From contig OX419760.1 in NCBI GenBank assembly GCA_948567375.1, positions 17,484,001-17,548,000 of the forward strand: 64,000 bases of DNA, in the 5' to 3' direction. The stretch is from Lunularia cruciata. Its lineage: Eukaryota; Streptophyta; Marchantiopsida; Lunulariales; Lunulariaceae. A program made the translations under genes and the position numbers. Positions 46,878-58,206 of this stretch are shown here, piece after piece (the stretch's first letter is position 1; every line of letters begins with the position of its first letter). Under the pieces are notes generated by a model that did no database searches, was not told the DNA's origin, and saw only the letters and a program-made list of their open reading frames with translations.

Positions 46878-47624
46878 TTCAATACTCCAAGGACAAGAGA
46901 ACTCTCCAAGAGAGAAAACAAAAGTTTCACATTGAATCCTCTCATGCCCCAAAGGAGCACCTTCTCTTTATAATATAGCCGAAGAGGATCTCTTCCAAGG
47001 AAGCTCCACCATAGGATTATGTACATGGATAGGTGACCTATCAGCGAGCGCCACCCTTAGATTACTTGTTTGGATGGGTGACATGTCGGTCCTAGTTCCA
47101 TGTGGTTGGTCAAACAAGCTTTGACCAAAAGGAATTTTTTAGTGAATCTTCTTATAGGAATCTTAGAATCACATGGATGAGGTACCATTGGAAAGCTCTT
47201 GATGAGACATACCAAGGGGGAAGGAAAGACTAGTCTTTCCTCCATTTTGGGGAGGATGTGCAAATTTTTGATGCAAAATTCATCTGTTTAGGCCTCTAAA
47301 ATTGTCTCTTTAAGTTTTAAAGTCTACTTTACTTTTGCTCTATTAGTAGAAGTGCTCTTTTAATGATACCTATATCTGAAATACTTTCTCCATCATATGT
47401 AACATCCTTCTAGATGTCACTACCCCAAGTTTCACCTTTAGATCATATGCCTAGCTATTGATTCTAAAGTTTCCAAGCATGTTTTGGTTTTTGTTCTATT
47501 AGAAGAAGTACTCTTTTGGTGATACCTCTGTCTGATCTACTTACTCCATCATGTATAACAACCTTCCAGATGTTACCAAACTAAATTTCATCTCTAGATC
47601 AGCTATCTAGCTATTGGTATTACA
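46878..47624 (+). mobile_element. Solo LTR, family D
   Basis: It runs from (t)tcAATACTCCAAGGAC to TTGGTATTACA and is flanked by a perfect 5-bp duplication CAAAA (46873-46877 and 47625-47629). It contains two tandem copies of an internal block of about 150 bp (ctattag(t)agaag...gatacct...catcat(a/g)t...gatgt(t/c)ac). No internal element remains. The type of parent element (Copia or Gypsy) is unknown. Confidence 0.85.
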
Positions 47625-48267
47625 CAAAACCCATCAAGAGACCAAGAAAGAACTCCCAGGTAATTGTTGTGTCTTTAGAGGAGGAAGTTGAAGATACAAA
47701 GGAAGAAGGAGAAGAGACAACTCACTCACCTTGCATGATTTGCACCTTACAAACTAGAAGGGCCAAAGCTATGCAAAGATGCATAATTTGCTCCAAATCT
47801 AGAAGAACAAAAGAATAGACAAAAAGAAATACAACTTTGGTCCAAAGAACCACTTAGTCCTATCCAAGAAGTAGAGGCTACAAGGAGAAACCCAAAGAAG
47901 AATCCAAAGGAAGGGTGGATATTGAGTTTGAAAGAGAAGATCCTCTAGGTAGAGTGCAAACCAAAATGAGAGAAGAAGCAACCTAAGAGAAGAAACACTA
48001 TTAATTAAGGAGCGAAATTTCATTATTCATTTGGTAGGTTTTGCTTTGCAGATCATGGAGATAATTTTACCCCAATATCAAGAAGTTTACCCACATGTGG
48101 TAGTTTACAACTCTCTTGTTCAAAGGTTGCATAGACACATGTACAAAAAGAAGGTGGAGAGAAGAGGTGGAGAAAAACCAAAATATATACAAGGAGGAGT
48201 GTCAAAAGATGAATGTGCTTATACAAGAGAATTATAGAGTGAAGTGCCAAAATGCTTCCCTCATTGC

Positions 48268-48858
48268 TATAATACCAATAGTTAGATATATTATCTGTAG
48301 GTGAAAATTGGCTTGATAACATTTAAATGGATGTTATATATGATGGACTAAATAGATCAGATAGAGGTATCACCAAAAGAGTACTCCTACTAATAACGAA
48401 GGAGTTGAAAATAAGATGAAACTTCATAGCTAATTTTGGAGGCATAAACGGATGAATTAAGCTTAAAAATGTGCAGACTACTCCGCTCCCCCATAGTAAA
48501 AAAGGCTGGCATTCCTTCTCCTCTTTTTTGTCTCATCTAGAGCTTTCTAATGATACCTCACCCATGCGATTATGAGATTCATACAGTAAGACTCCCTCCG
48601 GTCAAAGCTTGTTTGACCAACCAAATAGGACCAAAACCAACATGTCACCCATGCATGCAACTAATCTAAGGGTAGAGCTAGTTGACATGTCACAAATCCA
48701 TGTATCTGATCTAAGGGTGGAGCTTACTTTGAGAGAATAATCTTTGCTATATAAGAAAGACAAGGTGCTCCTTTGGGGCATTGGAGTTTTGATTGTGAAG
48801 CTTTGTGTTTCTTCTTCTGGATTTCTCTTGGAGGTTCTCCTGTCCTTGGAACATTACA
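48268..48858 (-). mobile_element. Solo LTR, family D, reverse orientation
   Basis: Same family as 46878-47624 but on the minus strand and with a single copy of the internal block (591 bp against 747 and 697). It is flanked by ATTGC (48263-48267 and 48859-48863), a perfect 5-bp duplication. Confidence 0.85.
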
Positions 48859-49690
48859 ATTGCATATCAAAGCCAATATGAAGAAGAAATTTGGAGGCTT
48901 GAGAGTGAGACTTGAGAGAATCTAAGACTTGAGACTTGAGAGCTCTTTGGCTTGAATACAACCATCAACAACAAGGGTACCTCCTTGATACATGTAAGGT
49001 GCCTGATTATATTTCTTTAGCTTATAGTAGGAGGTATTATTTATAGCTTTGGCCTAATGTGAATATTTCATTTAGTCCTTTGAACAAAAATAAAGCAAAG
49101 TGACCAAAATCCCTTTGTAGGTTTTGCTTAAATTCCAAGTATTGGTTATATATCTTTGGTGAGTAATGGTGAGGAATCTTTGTAGTAGGAACCCAAGTGA
49201 TTGAATGGAAATGACAATTTGTACTTGAGGCTAGGGTTTGGGATCCTTGGTAGCTTTGAAGGAGTGAAGCAATACCTTGATGGATCTTAATTGAGCTATA
49301 TTGTGTTTAAAATACCACAAAATCAAAAAGCAAAGGCTTACTACCAATGCAAAATCCCCTTGGAATTGTGCCCTTTAGAAAGTGTAGAATACATTCTTCA
49401 AAGTTGAATATCTTTGTTGTGAAGCAACCTCTTTGGAGTTGATTGAATAATCACCTTTAAGAACTAGTTAGAAATTAGTATCTAAAGTGATTTCTTAGTT
49501 TTCCATTTGCCGTAGTGTGCCATAAGGAGTTACATTACAATATTTTAGGAGTAGTTCCTACCCAAGAGGGTAAATAGTTAACAATAAGAACTGCAAGTTA
49601 TGACACTTCTCCTCAAATCTAACCATTTCTAACCCTATATCCTCAAGGGAACAACTTGTTTATTGCCATTATTATTATACCACTTTTTGG

Positions 49691-51092
49691 TCAACACTAG
49701 GTTACCACAAGCCTTTTGATGCTTAGATATACTTTGCAAGGCTAGCTAACTTTAACATAGCCTAAATAAGTCTTTTTTTAACTTAAGTGCCTTTGGTGAG
49801 GTTAATTGAAGCCAACATAAAATAAAATTTATGTGATTTTAGTGGTATCAAGTGAAGGAAATTATTTTATACTTTGAAAAAACCATTGAAATATGGTTCA
49901 ATATAACCATTAACCATATAAATCTACATAAATGTCTTTCAAACATTTATTAACAACTACTTCACCTAAGCACCAATAGAGCAATTGATGGCTCCATCAA
50001 TACCTTCCTAGATGCTTTAGTTTATTCATTGTGGTTTCTACTCATAGTTCCTTTTGTGGTAAGTTTGGGCAAAGAAAGGCTCAACTTAAAGTTGTGTGAT
50101 TTGCTACTTATTGGAGTTTGAGTGGGAAAAGGTCTTGACTATTTGGGCACTAGGTTGCATCCTCGGCTGATTCACTCTCAAATTTGGCCAAAAAGGCCTT
50201 ACATGTTAATGGATAATAATTGACAATTTAATTATCCTTATTTATTAGACCTATAATTATAACATTATTATTAGACTTATGAACTATTATCTAATATGCT
50301 AGAATTATTCTCTGGATTAACTAACTAAATGTTAAAGGTTCAATTTCTTTAAAAATTTAACTTTCACTATTTCTCTTGTAGATATAAAAAAATTCATATA
50401 TATGAATATAAAAGTTTTGATATATCTTGGACTTAAAAAGGTTGATTCATTTCTATATTTGTTTATTGTTTTTTAGTCTTTGATCTGAACTAAAATAAAG
50501 CTCAAGATTTTTAATTTTACATTTAGTACTTTTGCTATTTTAATCTCATTTATCTATTTTGCAATAGAATAATTGTTTAAATTTTTATCTCTTCTTATGT
50601 TTTAGTTCTTAGAGTGATGCCAAAACTTAATTTCTTTATCAACTCCTCCTATTAACTAAAAAGAGACTTAAAGTAGAAGTATTTAGTCCAAAAAGGTCAA
50701 TAATTTGTCTATTACATGTTTTCCACTTTTGGATACATAATATTTTTAGTGATTGAGTATATAAAATATTGAGCTTTCACATCAAATGATAGAAAGAGTG
50801 CACTTTAATGTTGAGGGGAAATTCTACTTGATTTTTACTTTAAATTAGAAGTAATTGACTTTCATAAAGATTTGGATGCGGAAGATTTTGACCTTTGTAA
50901 AATAATATTAGCATGAGTATTTCAATATGATCAAGTGGGTTTGAGAAAATTAAGATGTAGAGTCAAGAGTAGACATAAGAAGATTAAGCTATCTTTCATA
51001 GATAAGCTCAAGCACAATGAGGCAAAAGTAGAAAATAAAGGCAAAAGTAGAGATAAAAAGATTTGAAAACATTTCATAGTTTTAGTGCAATG
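49691..51092. other. AT-rich stretch without recognisable gene
   Basis: No coding frame or repeat was recognised. Long A/T-rich runs resemble the region at 4.2-8 kb. It may be more degraded family G or LARD-like internal sequence. Confidence 0.4.
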
Positions 51093-51621
51093 CGAAAAAA
51101 GAGAAGTTGACCTCGTAGAAAAAATCAAGGATGGGAAGACCCCATCAAGCCATACAGAAAAAATAGGTTAAATGAGGCTAAGCCCCAATAGAGTCTATAT
51201 GAGAAATCTGCCCTATTGCACCTAAGACATCTGGGCTATGCAAGTCGTACAGTCTACACACAACTCGAGCATCCAAAGAAACATCACCTAATGTGATTGC
51301 TCTCCTATGGATTGCACCAGCCACTACTTATTGTAGAGCAATGGACACACACTGTCTAAAATATGCTACAAATTATGAGAGTGAGAGTGGTACCCCATGG
51401 TGCCTAACATGATAAGCTCTCTTGCATTCCTTGACAAATGTATCAAACACCGTATCCATCACTCCATATAACTCCAAGGCTAGAGGAACAAAGAGGTGAC
51501 CTTGTTGTATGCCCCTATACTTGGAGACCTTGCAACCTACTACTACACTTGATGCCCATCTAGGGAGATGGGGTAATCATTCCCTCCAAAACCATATCCC
51601 GCATAGGGTCCGTAACCACGA
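51093..51621 (-). mobile_element. LINE-like element, 3' end with ORF C-terminus
   Basis: On the minus strand a frame with two stops reads GHLFVPLALELYGVMDTVFDTF, then AYFRQCVSIAL, GAIHRRAITLGDVSLDA and SHIDSIGA, ending with a stop at 51178. This is the C-terminal end of a plant RT-type protein, homologous to the remnant at 12.6-13.0 kb. The 3' UTR has the stem-loop GATGGG-loop-CCCATC (51130-51146), a ctACGaGGTC box and a pyrimidine-rich end. On its 5' side it abuts an E LTR fragment at 51622. Confidence 0.7.
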
Positions 51622-52002
51622 TGTAAAAGACCAAGACTAAGGAGAGAAATAAGAGAATGGAAGCTCACATTGGGACACTTGAATGAAGAAAAACTCCAAA
51701 TGCATAGCATGAGCTTTGGCTCTTCTACTTATAGGGAGCATGCAAGTCCTTTGAGAAGCTTCCTTGAGCCACTTTCTTGGAGTGCAAGCCAAGTTACCTA
51801 GGAAGCTTCTCAAGAAGCTTCCTTCTTGAAATCGCTTACTTGGCGTGCAAGCTAAGCTGGTTGGAAGCTTCTAGAAGCTTCCTTCTAGAAACTACCTACT
51901 TGAGATGCAAGCTAAGCTAATGGGAAGCTTCCCAAGAAGCTTCCTAGATACTTCTAGAATATTCTAGGCTAATTTGGCCTATTCACTACTTCGTTAACCT
52001 TA
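51622..52002 (-). mobile_element. LTR E fragment, minus strand
   Basis: It starts at the LTR terminus tgtaaaag (minus-strand end CTTTTACA) and extends to gaagtagtgaata..., where it is cut before the LTR's own start. It holds a four-unit phased GAA/TTC run at 51864-51881 and a three-unit run TTCnnGAAnnTTC at 51952-51964. Confidence 0.8.
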
Positions 52003-52170
52003 AGAAAGTGGCTCAAGGAAACTTCTTGAGAAGCTTCACAAAGGCCTTGTATGCTCCCTATAAGTAGAAGAGCCAAAGCTCATGCTAGGCATTTGGAGTT
52101 TTTTTTCATTCAAGTGTCCCAATGTGAGCTTCCATTCTCCTGTTTCTCTCCTTAGTCTTGGTCTTTTACA
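52003..52170 (+). mobile_element. LTR E fragment, plus strand
   Basis: It begins abruptly at ttaagaaagtggctcaagg and runs to the LTR terminus CTTTTACA at 52170, then into LINE sequence. It pairs with the minus-strand fragment next to it to form the inverted repeat. A plus-strand cctataaGta box replaces the usual TATAAATA. Confidence 0.75.
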
Positions 52171-52263
52171 TTGTGGTTACGGACCCTATGCGGGATACAG
52201 TTTTGGAGGGAATGATTACCCATCTCCCTAGATGAGCAGCAAGTGCAGTAGTAGGTTGCAAGG

Positions 52264-52356
52264 TCTCATGCTAGGCATTTGGAGTTTTCCCTCATTCTAA
52301 TGTCCCAATGTGAACTTCCATTGTCCTATTTCTCTCCTTGGTCTTGGTCTTTTACA
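52264..52356 (+). mobile_element. LTR E 3' end fragment
   Basis: Contains only the last 93 bp of the LTR (ctcatgctaggcatttggag ... cttttaca), then ttgg (start of the primer-binding site), then minus-strand chromovirus sequence. It marks a rearrangement junction. Confidence 0.7.
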
Positions 52357-53188
52357 TTGGGTAACATCAAAGGATCCTATCCAATTAGGGGCAAGTTTAC
52401 TTGGGTATCAAGTGGGAGAGGGAGGTTATTGGATGAGAGCATGACCTTATCACTAACCTGAAAGCTGAGACCACAATGATGGTGATCCGCATATTGTTTT
52501 TGACAATTCTGAGTAACAAGGAGATGAGATTTGGCTTGTTAGAGAGATTGGGAGATGGTGGTCAAGAAGGTGAAAGTATAAGAGATATGAGATAGGGGAG
52601 GAGCAAGAAGGGAATCTAGAACAAGTGGGTCTTGGCTAAAATTGAGAAAGAAAGGAGAGAATCCGGTGCTTGCTTGTTTAGAATTATTGTATGCAAACTA
52701 CGCAACTGCAAGACATTCATCCCAATTGGTATGGTAAATGTTGACAAAAGAACAAAGCATATCTTCCAAGATGCAATTTGCATGTTCAGTTTTTCCATTA
52801 ATTTGAGGATGATAGGCCATGGAAAAAACAAGCTTGGTGCCAAGTATTTGGAAGAGTGCTTGCCAAAACTTTCCATTGAAGCAAGGATCACAATCAGAGA
52901 TGAGTACAAGCGGCATCCGATGATGGTTGAATACATTATCAAAGTAGATATGTGCCAAGGTTGGAGCATCCACAATATCAAATATTGGTGCCAAATGGAT
53001 TTGCTTACTAAGCTTATCCACAAACACCACAATTGCTGTATGTCCTTGCTTTGTCTTGGGCAAGGAGGTGATGAGATCTAAGCTCACATGTTCTTGATGA
53101 ATAGATGTAATGGGGAGTGGTTGAAGAAGTCCACTTGGTTTCTGGTTATTGGCCTTGTTGTGTTGAAAACTCTCACACAATCGGACAA
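52357..53188 (-). pseudogene. Chromovirus A, integrase part (left piece)
   Basis: Minus-strand Ty3/Gypsy integrase. SLDLITSLPK supplies the first Asp, LISDCDPCFNGKFW the second, and GKTEHANCILEDML the catalytic Glu, so the D,D,E triad is intact in this copy. The frame is open from 53180 to 52698, followed by decayed C-terminal sequence to 52357. It is cut at 53188. The rest of element A resumes at 58620, so element B was inserted here. About 30 bp of A at the junction are missing. Confidence 0.85.
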
Positions 53189-53407
53189 AATTACTTCTAG
53201 AAGCGGCCTACTTGGCGTGCAAGCTAAGCTAGTTGGAAGCTTCTAGAAGCTTCCTTCTAGAAGCTACTTACTTGAGGTGCAAGCTAAGCTAGCCAAGAAG
53301 CTTCCCAAGAAGCTTCCTAGATACTTTTGGAATATTCTTGGCTAATTTGTCTTACGTGCTACTTTGTAAGCCCGACGAACTTTGTCGCTAAACTCCATGT
53401 TGTTATA
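53189..53407 (-). mobile_element. Truncated 3' LTR of chromovirus B
   Basis: It starts on the minus strand at 53407 (TATAACAACATGGAG, with TG changed to TA) and is cut after about 219 bp, missing its second half and the target duplication. The deletion also removed about 30 bp of element A. A perfectly phased four-unit GAA/TTC run lies at 53236-53253, followed by TTCnnGAA at 53255-53262. Just outside is the polypurine tract gcggcggggaaat (minus strand). Confidence 0.8.
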
Positions 53408-53451
53408 TATTTCCCCGCCGCTAGTTGGTGACGTCCTCATGCCAATGAAGC

Positions 53452-53615
53452 TTAAAAGTCTTGGATGGCCGTTTGTGCATTCTGGTGGTGAGAAAAAGGT
53501 TCCCATGTGGTATCATGAAGGGGATACCCTTTCCAAAGGACCTTATACTCCATATGTTGGCAACAACCTCATTGAATATGGCAACGCGCAAGGATACAAT
53601 CAACTTCATACTCCT
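53452..53615 (-). pseudogene. Chromodomain of chromovirus B
   Basis: The minus-strand frame reads EYEVDCIL, then a TGA at 53569-53571, then EYKVLWKGYPLHDTTWEPF, ending in QDF and a stop at 53452. The pattern (Y/F)-x-V-x-WKGY-P...TWEP is the chromodomain signature. In chromoviruses this domain guides integration to particular chromatin. The TGA sits where CGA would fit, consistent with CpG decay. Confidence 0.85.
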
Positions 53616-53655
53616 CATGATTATTGATAGGGACAAGAAGAGGGGGAGGTTGGAC

Positions 53656-54506
53656 TCAAGAGGAAAAGGAAGAGGGGTTAAAAACAAAGGGTTTCAATTT
53701 GGAAATATGAAAGATAACATGGATACGCATGTGACAAGGCAAGGCAAGTCGATAAGCAACAAGAAAGACAATTTGGGTGATATCAAAGGGTCCTATCCAA
53801 TTAGGGGCAAGTTTACAAATTTGGGTATCAAGTGGGAGAGGGAGGTTACTAGAGGATATCATGACTTTATCACCAACTTCAAAGGTGAGATCACAACAAT
53901 GGTGTTCCACATATTGTTTTTGGTGATTTTGAGCAACAAGGAGGTGAGACTTGGCTTGTTGGAGAGATTGGGATATAGTGGTCAAGAATGTGGAAGTATG
54001 AGGAACCTGAGATGGAGGTGGAGCAAGAAGAGAATTTGGAACAAGCGGATCTTGGCCAAAATTGAGAAAGAAAGGAGAAAATCCGGTGCTTGCCTATTTG
54101 GAATTATTGTAGGCAAATTTTGCAGCACAAGACATTCGTCCCAATTGGTATGGTTGACATTGACAAAGGCACGCAACATATCCTCCAATGTACGATTTGC
54201 ACGTTTGGTTTGTCCATCAGTTTGAGGATGATAGACCATGGACAAAGCAAGCTTGGTGCCAAGTATCTGGAAGAGAGCTTGCCAAAAGTTCTTGGTAAAT
54301 TCAGGATCACTATTGGAGATGAGTACACGTGGTATCCTATGATGTTTGAAGACATTATTGAAGTAGATTTGCGCTAAGGTTGGAGCATCCACAGTATCAC
54401 AGGTTGGTGCTAAGTGGATTTGCTTACTAAGCTTATCCACAAACACCACAATTGCGAGGTGTCCTTGTTTTATCTTTGGCAAGAATGTGATGAGATCCAA
54501 GCTCAC
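53656..54506 (-). pseudogene. Integrase of chromovirus B
   Basis: Open from 54506 to 53982: SLDLITFLPK (first Asp), LISNSDPEFTKNFW (second Asp), HPQTDGQTKRANRTLED. In the last block the expected E of QTxGQTER is K, so the catalytic Glu is lost. The C-terminal part with the GPF-type module (KLAPNWIGPFDI, HVIFHISKL) is open at 53985-53656, in another frame. Element A keeps the Glu at the same place. Confidence 0.85.
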
Positions 54507-54727
54507 ATGCTCCCAGCAGCAAATGGAACGGCAAGTGGTTGAAGGATTCCACTCAGCTTTTGGTTGCTGGCCTTGTTACATTGGTAGCTGTCACACGATC
54601 AGACAAATTCTTGAACATCTCATGTCATGTTGGGCTGCCACCATTGGCGTTGGAGGGTACTCAACATCTTGTCCACACCCATATGATCCGTGATGGGTAA
54701 ATCATGGGCTTCTTGAAGGCGCACAAG

Positions 54728-55537
54728 TCAAAGATCACCTTTAGTTGGAACATAGATCCATTTTACATGGAATAAAATGCCCTCTTTGATAGAGAAGACG
54801 TTGTACTCCTTATCGCATGCCATAAGGCGACCCTGTACCATTTGGAAGAAGGGATCTTGGTGTAGAGCTGACTGAAACTTGTTTTGGACCTTGGAGTCAG
54901 CTGACACCATTGAAATTGCCATTGTGATGAGAGGAAGAGACCTCAAATCAAGTCATCGTGATAAAGCATTGGGGATGACATGGAACCGACCTAGTTTGTA
55001 CTCAAGTTTGATGTCATATAGTTGGAGTTGTTCCTCTCATCGATGATGTCTATTCTTCATGTGTTCCAAGTATAAGGTCCGCAACAATGGTTTGTGATCA
55101 GTTTGCATGATCACTTGTTTCCCCAAGAGGTAATGCCTCCATACCTTGGTGGCATATACCATTGTAAGTTGTTCTTGATCTCAAGCAAAGTATTTTTGTT
55201 CAGCCGTATTGAGTTGGCAAGACACAAAGGCAATGAGATGGAGTCCATCTGGGAATTCTTATTGCAACACGACTCCAATTGCAAAGTTAGAAGCATCAAA
55301 TTCAACTACACAGGGTAGTTGAGGATCATATGGTTGAAGAATGGGTCTTGAAGACACCATATGCTTTAACTTCTGGAATGCTTCTTCATGCTTGGTGGTC
55401 CATTGGAAGCTCAAGTTCTTTCCCAAGAGGTCAGTCAATGGTGCAACCACATGAGCATAATAATAAATGAACCGTTGGTAAAACTGGCCAATCCATTGAA
55501 TGCCCGTACTTCTATAGCATCCTTTGGAGTAGGCCAA
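54728..55537 (-). pseudogene. RNase H and connection region of chromovirus B
   Basis: The frame at 55537-55259 reads FYQRFI, PLTDLLGK, W-x3-HEEAFQKLK and VVEFDASNFAIGVVLQ, the start of the RNase H domain with its first catalytic Asp. The remainder to 54728 is interrupted by stops and frame changes. Confidence 0.75.
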
Positions 55538-56235
55538 TCAGTAATGGCCTTGATCTTCTCTTCTTCCATCTTGATCCCCTCTAACGAGATCTTATGACCC
55601 AAGAAGGTAACCTTCTTCTGCCAAAAGGCACACTTTGACCTCTTGCAATAAAATTTCCATTGTCGTAATCGTCTTAGGACTTCTCGCACATGATTCACAT
55701 GTTCTACCTCTATCTTACTATAAATTAAGATATCATCCAAGAACACCACCACGGACCGATCCAATAGTCCATCCAACACCCAATGCATCTGATCCATGAA
55801 GATTGCAGGAGCATTAGTGAGTCCAAAAGGTAGAACTCTCCACTCAAAATGCCCATACCTTGTACAAAAGGTAGTCTTTTGCACATCTTCTCTCTCAATA
55901 GAAATTTGCCAATAGCCGCAGCGAAGATCCAACTTGGAAAAGTAGCGTGTTCCACTTAGTTGATCAAACAAGTCATTGATCTGAGGCAAGGGATATGCAT
56001 TTTTCACGGTTTGCTTATTGAGCCCATGATAATCAATACAGAAATGAAGTCCTCCATCCTTCTTTGGAACAAATAGTACCGGTGCTCCCCAAGGAGAGGT
56101 ACTATGTTGTATGAAGTCCTTCTCCAACAACTCTGTAAGTGTTGTTTGCAACTCCTCCAACTCCTTTGGTGAGAGCCGATAGATTTGTCTACTCACTTGA
56201 GTACTCTCTGGCAATAACTCAATCTTGAAAGGCAT
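55435..56235 (-). pseudogene. Reverse transcriptase of chromovirus B
   Basis: An uninterrupted 266-codon frame. The motifs are [77 protein letters not shown], the catalytic box FLDDILIYS, and FLGHKIS. This is the best-preserved enzyme domain in the nest. The first Asp of the palm (KLDL) and the DD pair are intact. Confidence 0.92.
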
Positions 56236-56646
56236 ACCTCAATTGGAGGGTAATCCCTTTGGCAAATCATCCGGAAACAAGTCTGCAAACTCCTTAACTA
56301 TCCAATCAACCATTGCTTGATGAGGCTCTTGGTCCTCCACAGATTGGTCTTGTGCAATCAGCTTGATCCATACCGCAAATACAGACTTATCTTCCTCCAA
56401 AGCTTGCTCTATGGCTGCTTTACTAACAAACTTCCCTTCTAGGGATTCATCTCTCTTCCAAGCTTGCTCCATGGTTGCTTTCTTGGCAAACTTCTCATCT
56501 TGGAGCTCTACTTCCTTCAAGGTTTGCTCTATGGCTACCTTCTCGACAAACTTCCCATCTTGGGATTGACTATTCTTAGGTGTTTTACTTAGAGGTGCCA
56601 GACAACCTAATCGGAAATTCCTACTTTGGTGTTGTACTTGAATTTG

Positions 56647-57003
56647 TCATTGGGTCCAATCGAATTGAACCTTATGAAGTTCAAGCCGAGGTAGACCCAA
56701 AATGATATCATAGTGTAGAGGTGCCACTACAAACCTCATACACTCCAAATACTCCTTCCCAATCTTGGAGGTAGTAAGATGCGAGGTACGGAATGCAAAA
56801 CCCTTTCTACCATCCGCCATCATCAAACTACTTCCAATCACTAGCTTGATAGGAATACCCAATTCCTTTGCTACTTGCATAAACATGCAATTCTTTGAAC
56901 TTCCAAAATCAACCAAAATCCTACAACTCCGATTAGATATCATACCTTGCAAGTGAAGCAAACTTGCATAGGTCGAGCCTTCAATCCCATTGGAACTAAT
57001 CAA
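56647..57003 (-). pseudogene. Aspartic protease region of chromovirus B
   Basis: Reads CRILVDFGSSKNCM, where the family has D-(S/T)-G-S-S, so the residue after the catalytic Asp is changed (F for S/T). The flap-side landmark YDIILGLPRLELHKVQFDW follows. The same region in element F is at about 63430-63330. Confidence 0.8.
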
Positions 57004-57011
57004 GCTCCCAA

Positions 57012-57935
57012 TAGGTGGCTCAAAATTTCCTACTAGGATTCCTTGTTTCCCTAATTATTCCACTCCACAACCTCCACTTGGGCAACTTGTCAAGGTTGCA
57101 CATTCCTAAGTGGGCATTCAGCAATGCAATACCCCAATTGGCGACAATAAAAACAACCACCATTTTGTTGCAGTTTCTCCCTATCTGTTGTGCCAAGCGG
57201 TCTTCATTGAATTGCATCAATCTCCATTAGTGCTGGATCCTCCACTTGTGTGTAGTGCATTGGTAGGCTTTGTGGAGGTCGAGGTTGAGACCAAGTTGTT
57301 GCCACCAAGGAATCAAAATGTTTGGCCAACCGCATGGCTTCCTCCAAGTGTTGTGGCTCTTGCATGGTTACCTCTAATTTGGTTCTTGCCTTCAAGCCCC
57401 TCACAAATTGATCTAGTGCTTCACCTTCCAATATATTTGGAATTTGCATGATGGTGTTTTAGAACTACATGATGTAACTTCTTACAAAGTCAATCTATTT
57501 CAACTCTGCCAACTTATCATGTGCAGCTCGTGTGGCATTTATAGCTTGGAACCGACTAATTATTGCGCTCTTGAATTCCGCCCATGTCAAGATTAGTGCA
57601 ACCATTTGTCATTTGGCTTGCTCCACTCGGAATCTCCACCATAGCTTTGCTACTCCATCCAATTGGCTAGAAGCCAAGAGAATCTATTTTTGCTCGTCTT
57701 GTAGATTGGTAGCTTCAAAATAATGTTCACAATCAAACACAAAATTCTCCAATGCACCCGGGAGATTCTTGCCTTCAAATACCTTGGGTTTAGGGAATTT
57801 GATCTAATCTTCTCCTTCTCAAATTGGTACTCTCTCCACCTGCTCTTGTCGTCAAAGATCTCGTTCATCCAACAATTGAGTAAGGTGCTTGATTTGTTGT
57901 TGCATATCAAGGATAACATCAGGGATTTCCGCCAT
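57012..57935 (-). pseudogene. Gag region of chromovirus B
   Basis: The gag start is MAEIPDVILDMQQQIKHL at 57935, followed by a decayed capsid-like part (FDCEHYFEATNLQ...) and the readable tract LEGEALDQFVRGLKARTKLE. Near the end is a zinc-knuckle remnant, C-F-Y-C-R-Q-L-G-Y-C-I-A-E-C at about 57180-57110, where the His of CX2CX4HX4C is Tyr. Frame changes break it into several pieces. Confidence 0.75.
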
Positions 57936-58206
57936 GGTTGCTCCTCTATCACACCACTCCCAATCTATCTTATTTATTAACACATAGAAATAGCACGTCC
58001 ACCGTTCTCCATAAGTTACAACTGGAAGTACCAAGGGTTCCTCAGATATGGTGATCATATGCAGAAAATCTTCTCCAAAGTGCAAGGTGATGAATTGTGT
58101 AAAATGATGCTTTGGTAGTATTTGGATGCAAAAATCCCAATGGTTTGGTGGAAGTAGATTTGGTGGTCCATAAATTCCATCCATCCTATTCCTACCTTGA
58201 TACCAA

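Larger units (their letters stand above)
46420..49690 (+). repeat. Family G dispersed repeat, copy 2
   Basis: Colinear with 1-4170 (landmarks are in that entry). Coding-like blocks include AHMFYLQTRSM... at about 46560 and IHLVG...ILPQYQEVYPHVVVYNSLVQRLH at about 48009-48140, where a 68-codon frame remains open. The 3' non-coding part at 49040-49690 matches 3440-4150. Two solo LTRs of family D interrupt it. The protein is not recognised. Confidence 0.55.
51528..52263. repeat. Long inverted repeat (about 250-bp arms)
   Basis: Arm 1 (51528-51778) and arm 2 (52011-52263) are reverse complements at about 90% identity by eye. Each arm contains LINE sequence (ttgcaagg...ccctatgcggg) joined to the end of LTR E (gtcttttaca). 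The spacer of about 230 bp is the rest of the minus-strand LTR. A transcript across it would fold into a long hairpin. Confidence 0.8.

Noticed and set aside
51778-52010. GAAGCTTC-rich palindromes as terminal inverted repeats of a DNA transposon
   Set aside because: They lie inside LTR E, which has TG...CA ends, 5-bp duplications, a TATA box and a primer site. The palindromes are better explained as heat-shock half-sites.
53189-53407. Solo LTR interpretation of this E fragment
   Set aside because: It is directly preceded by a polypurine tract and the chromodomain of element B, so it is B's truncated 3' LTR.
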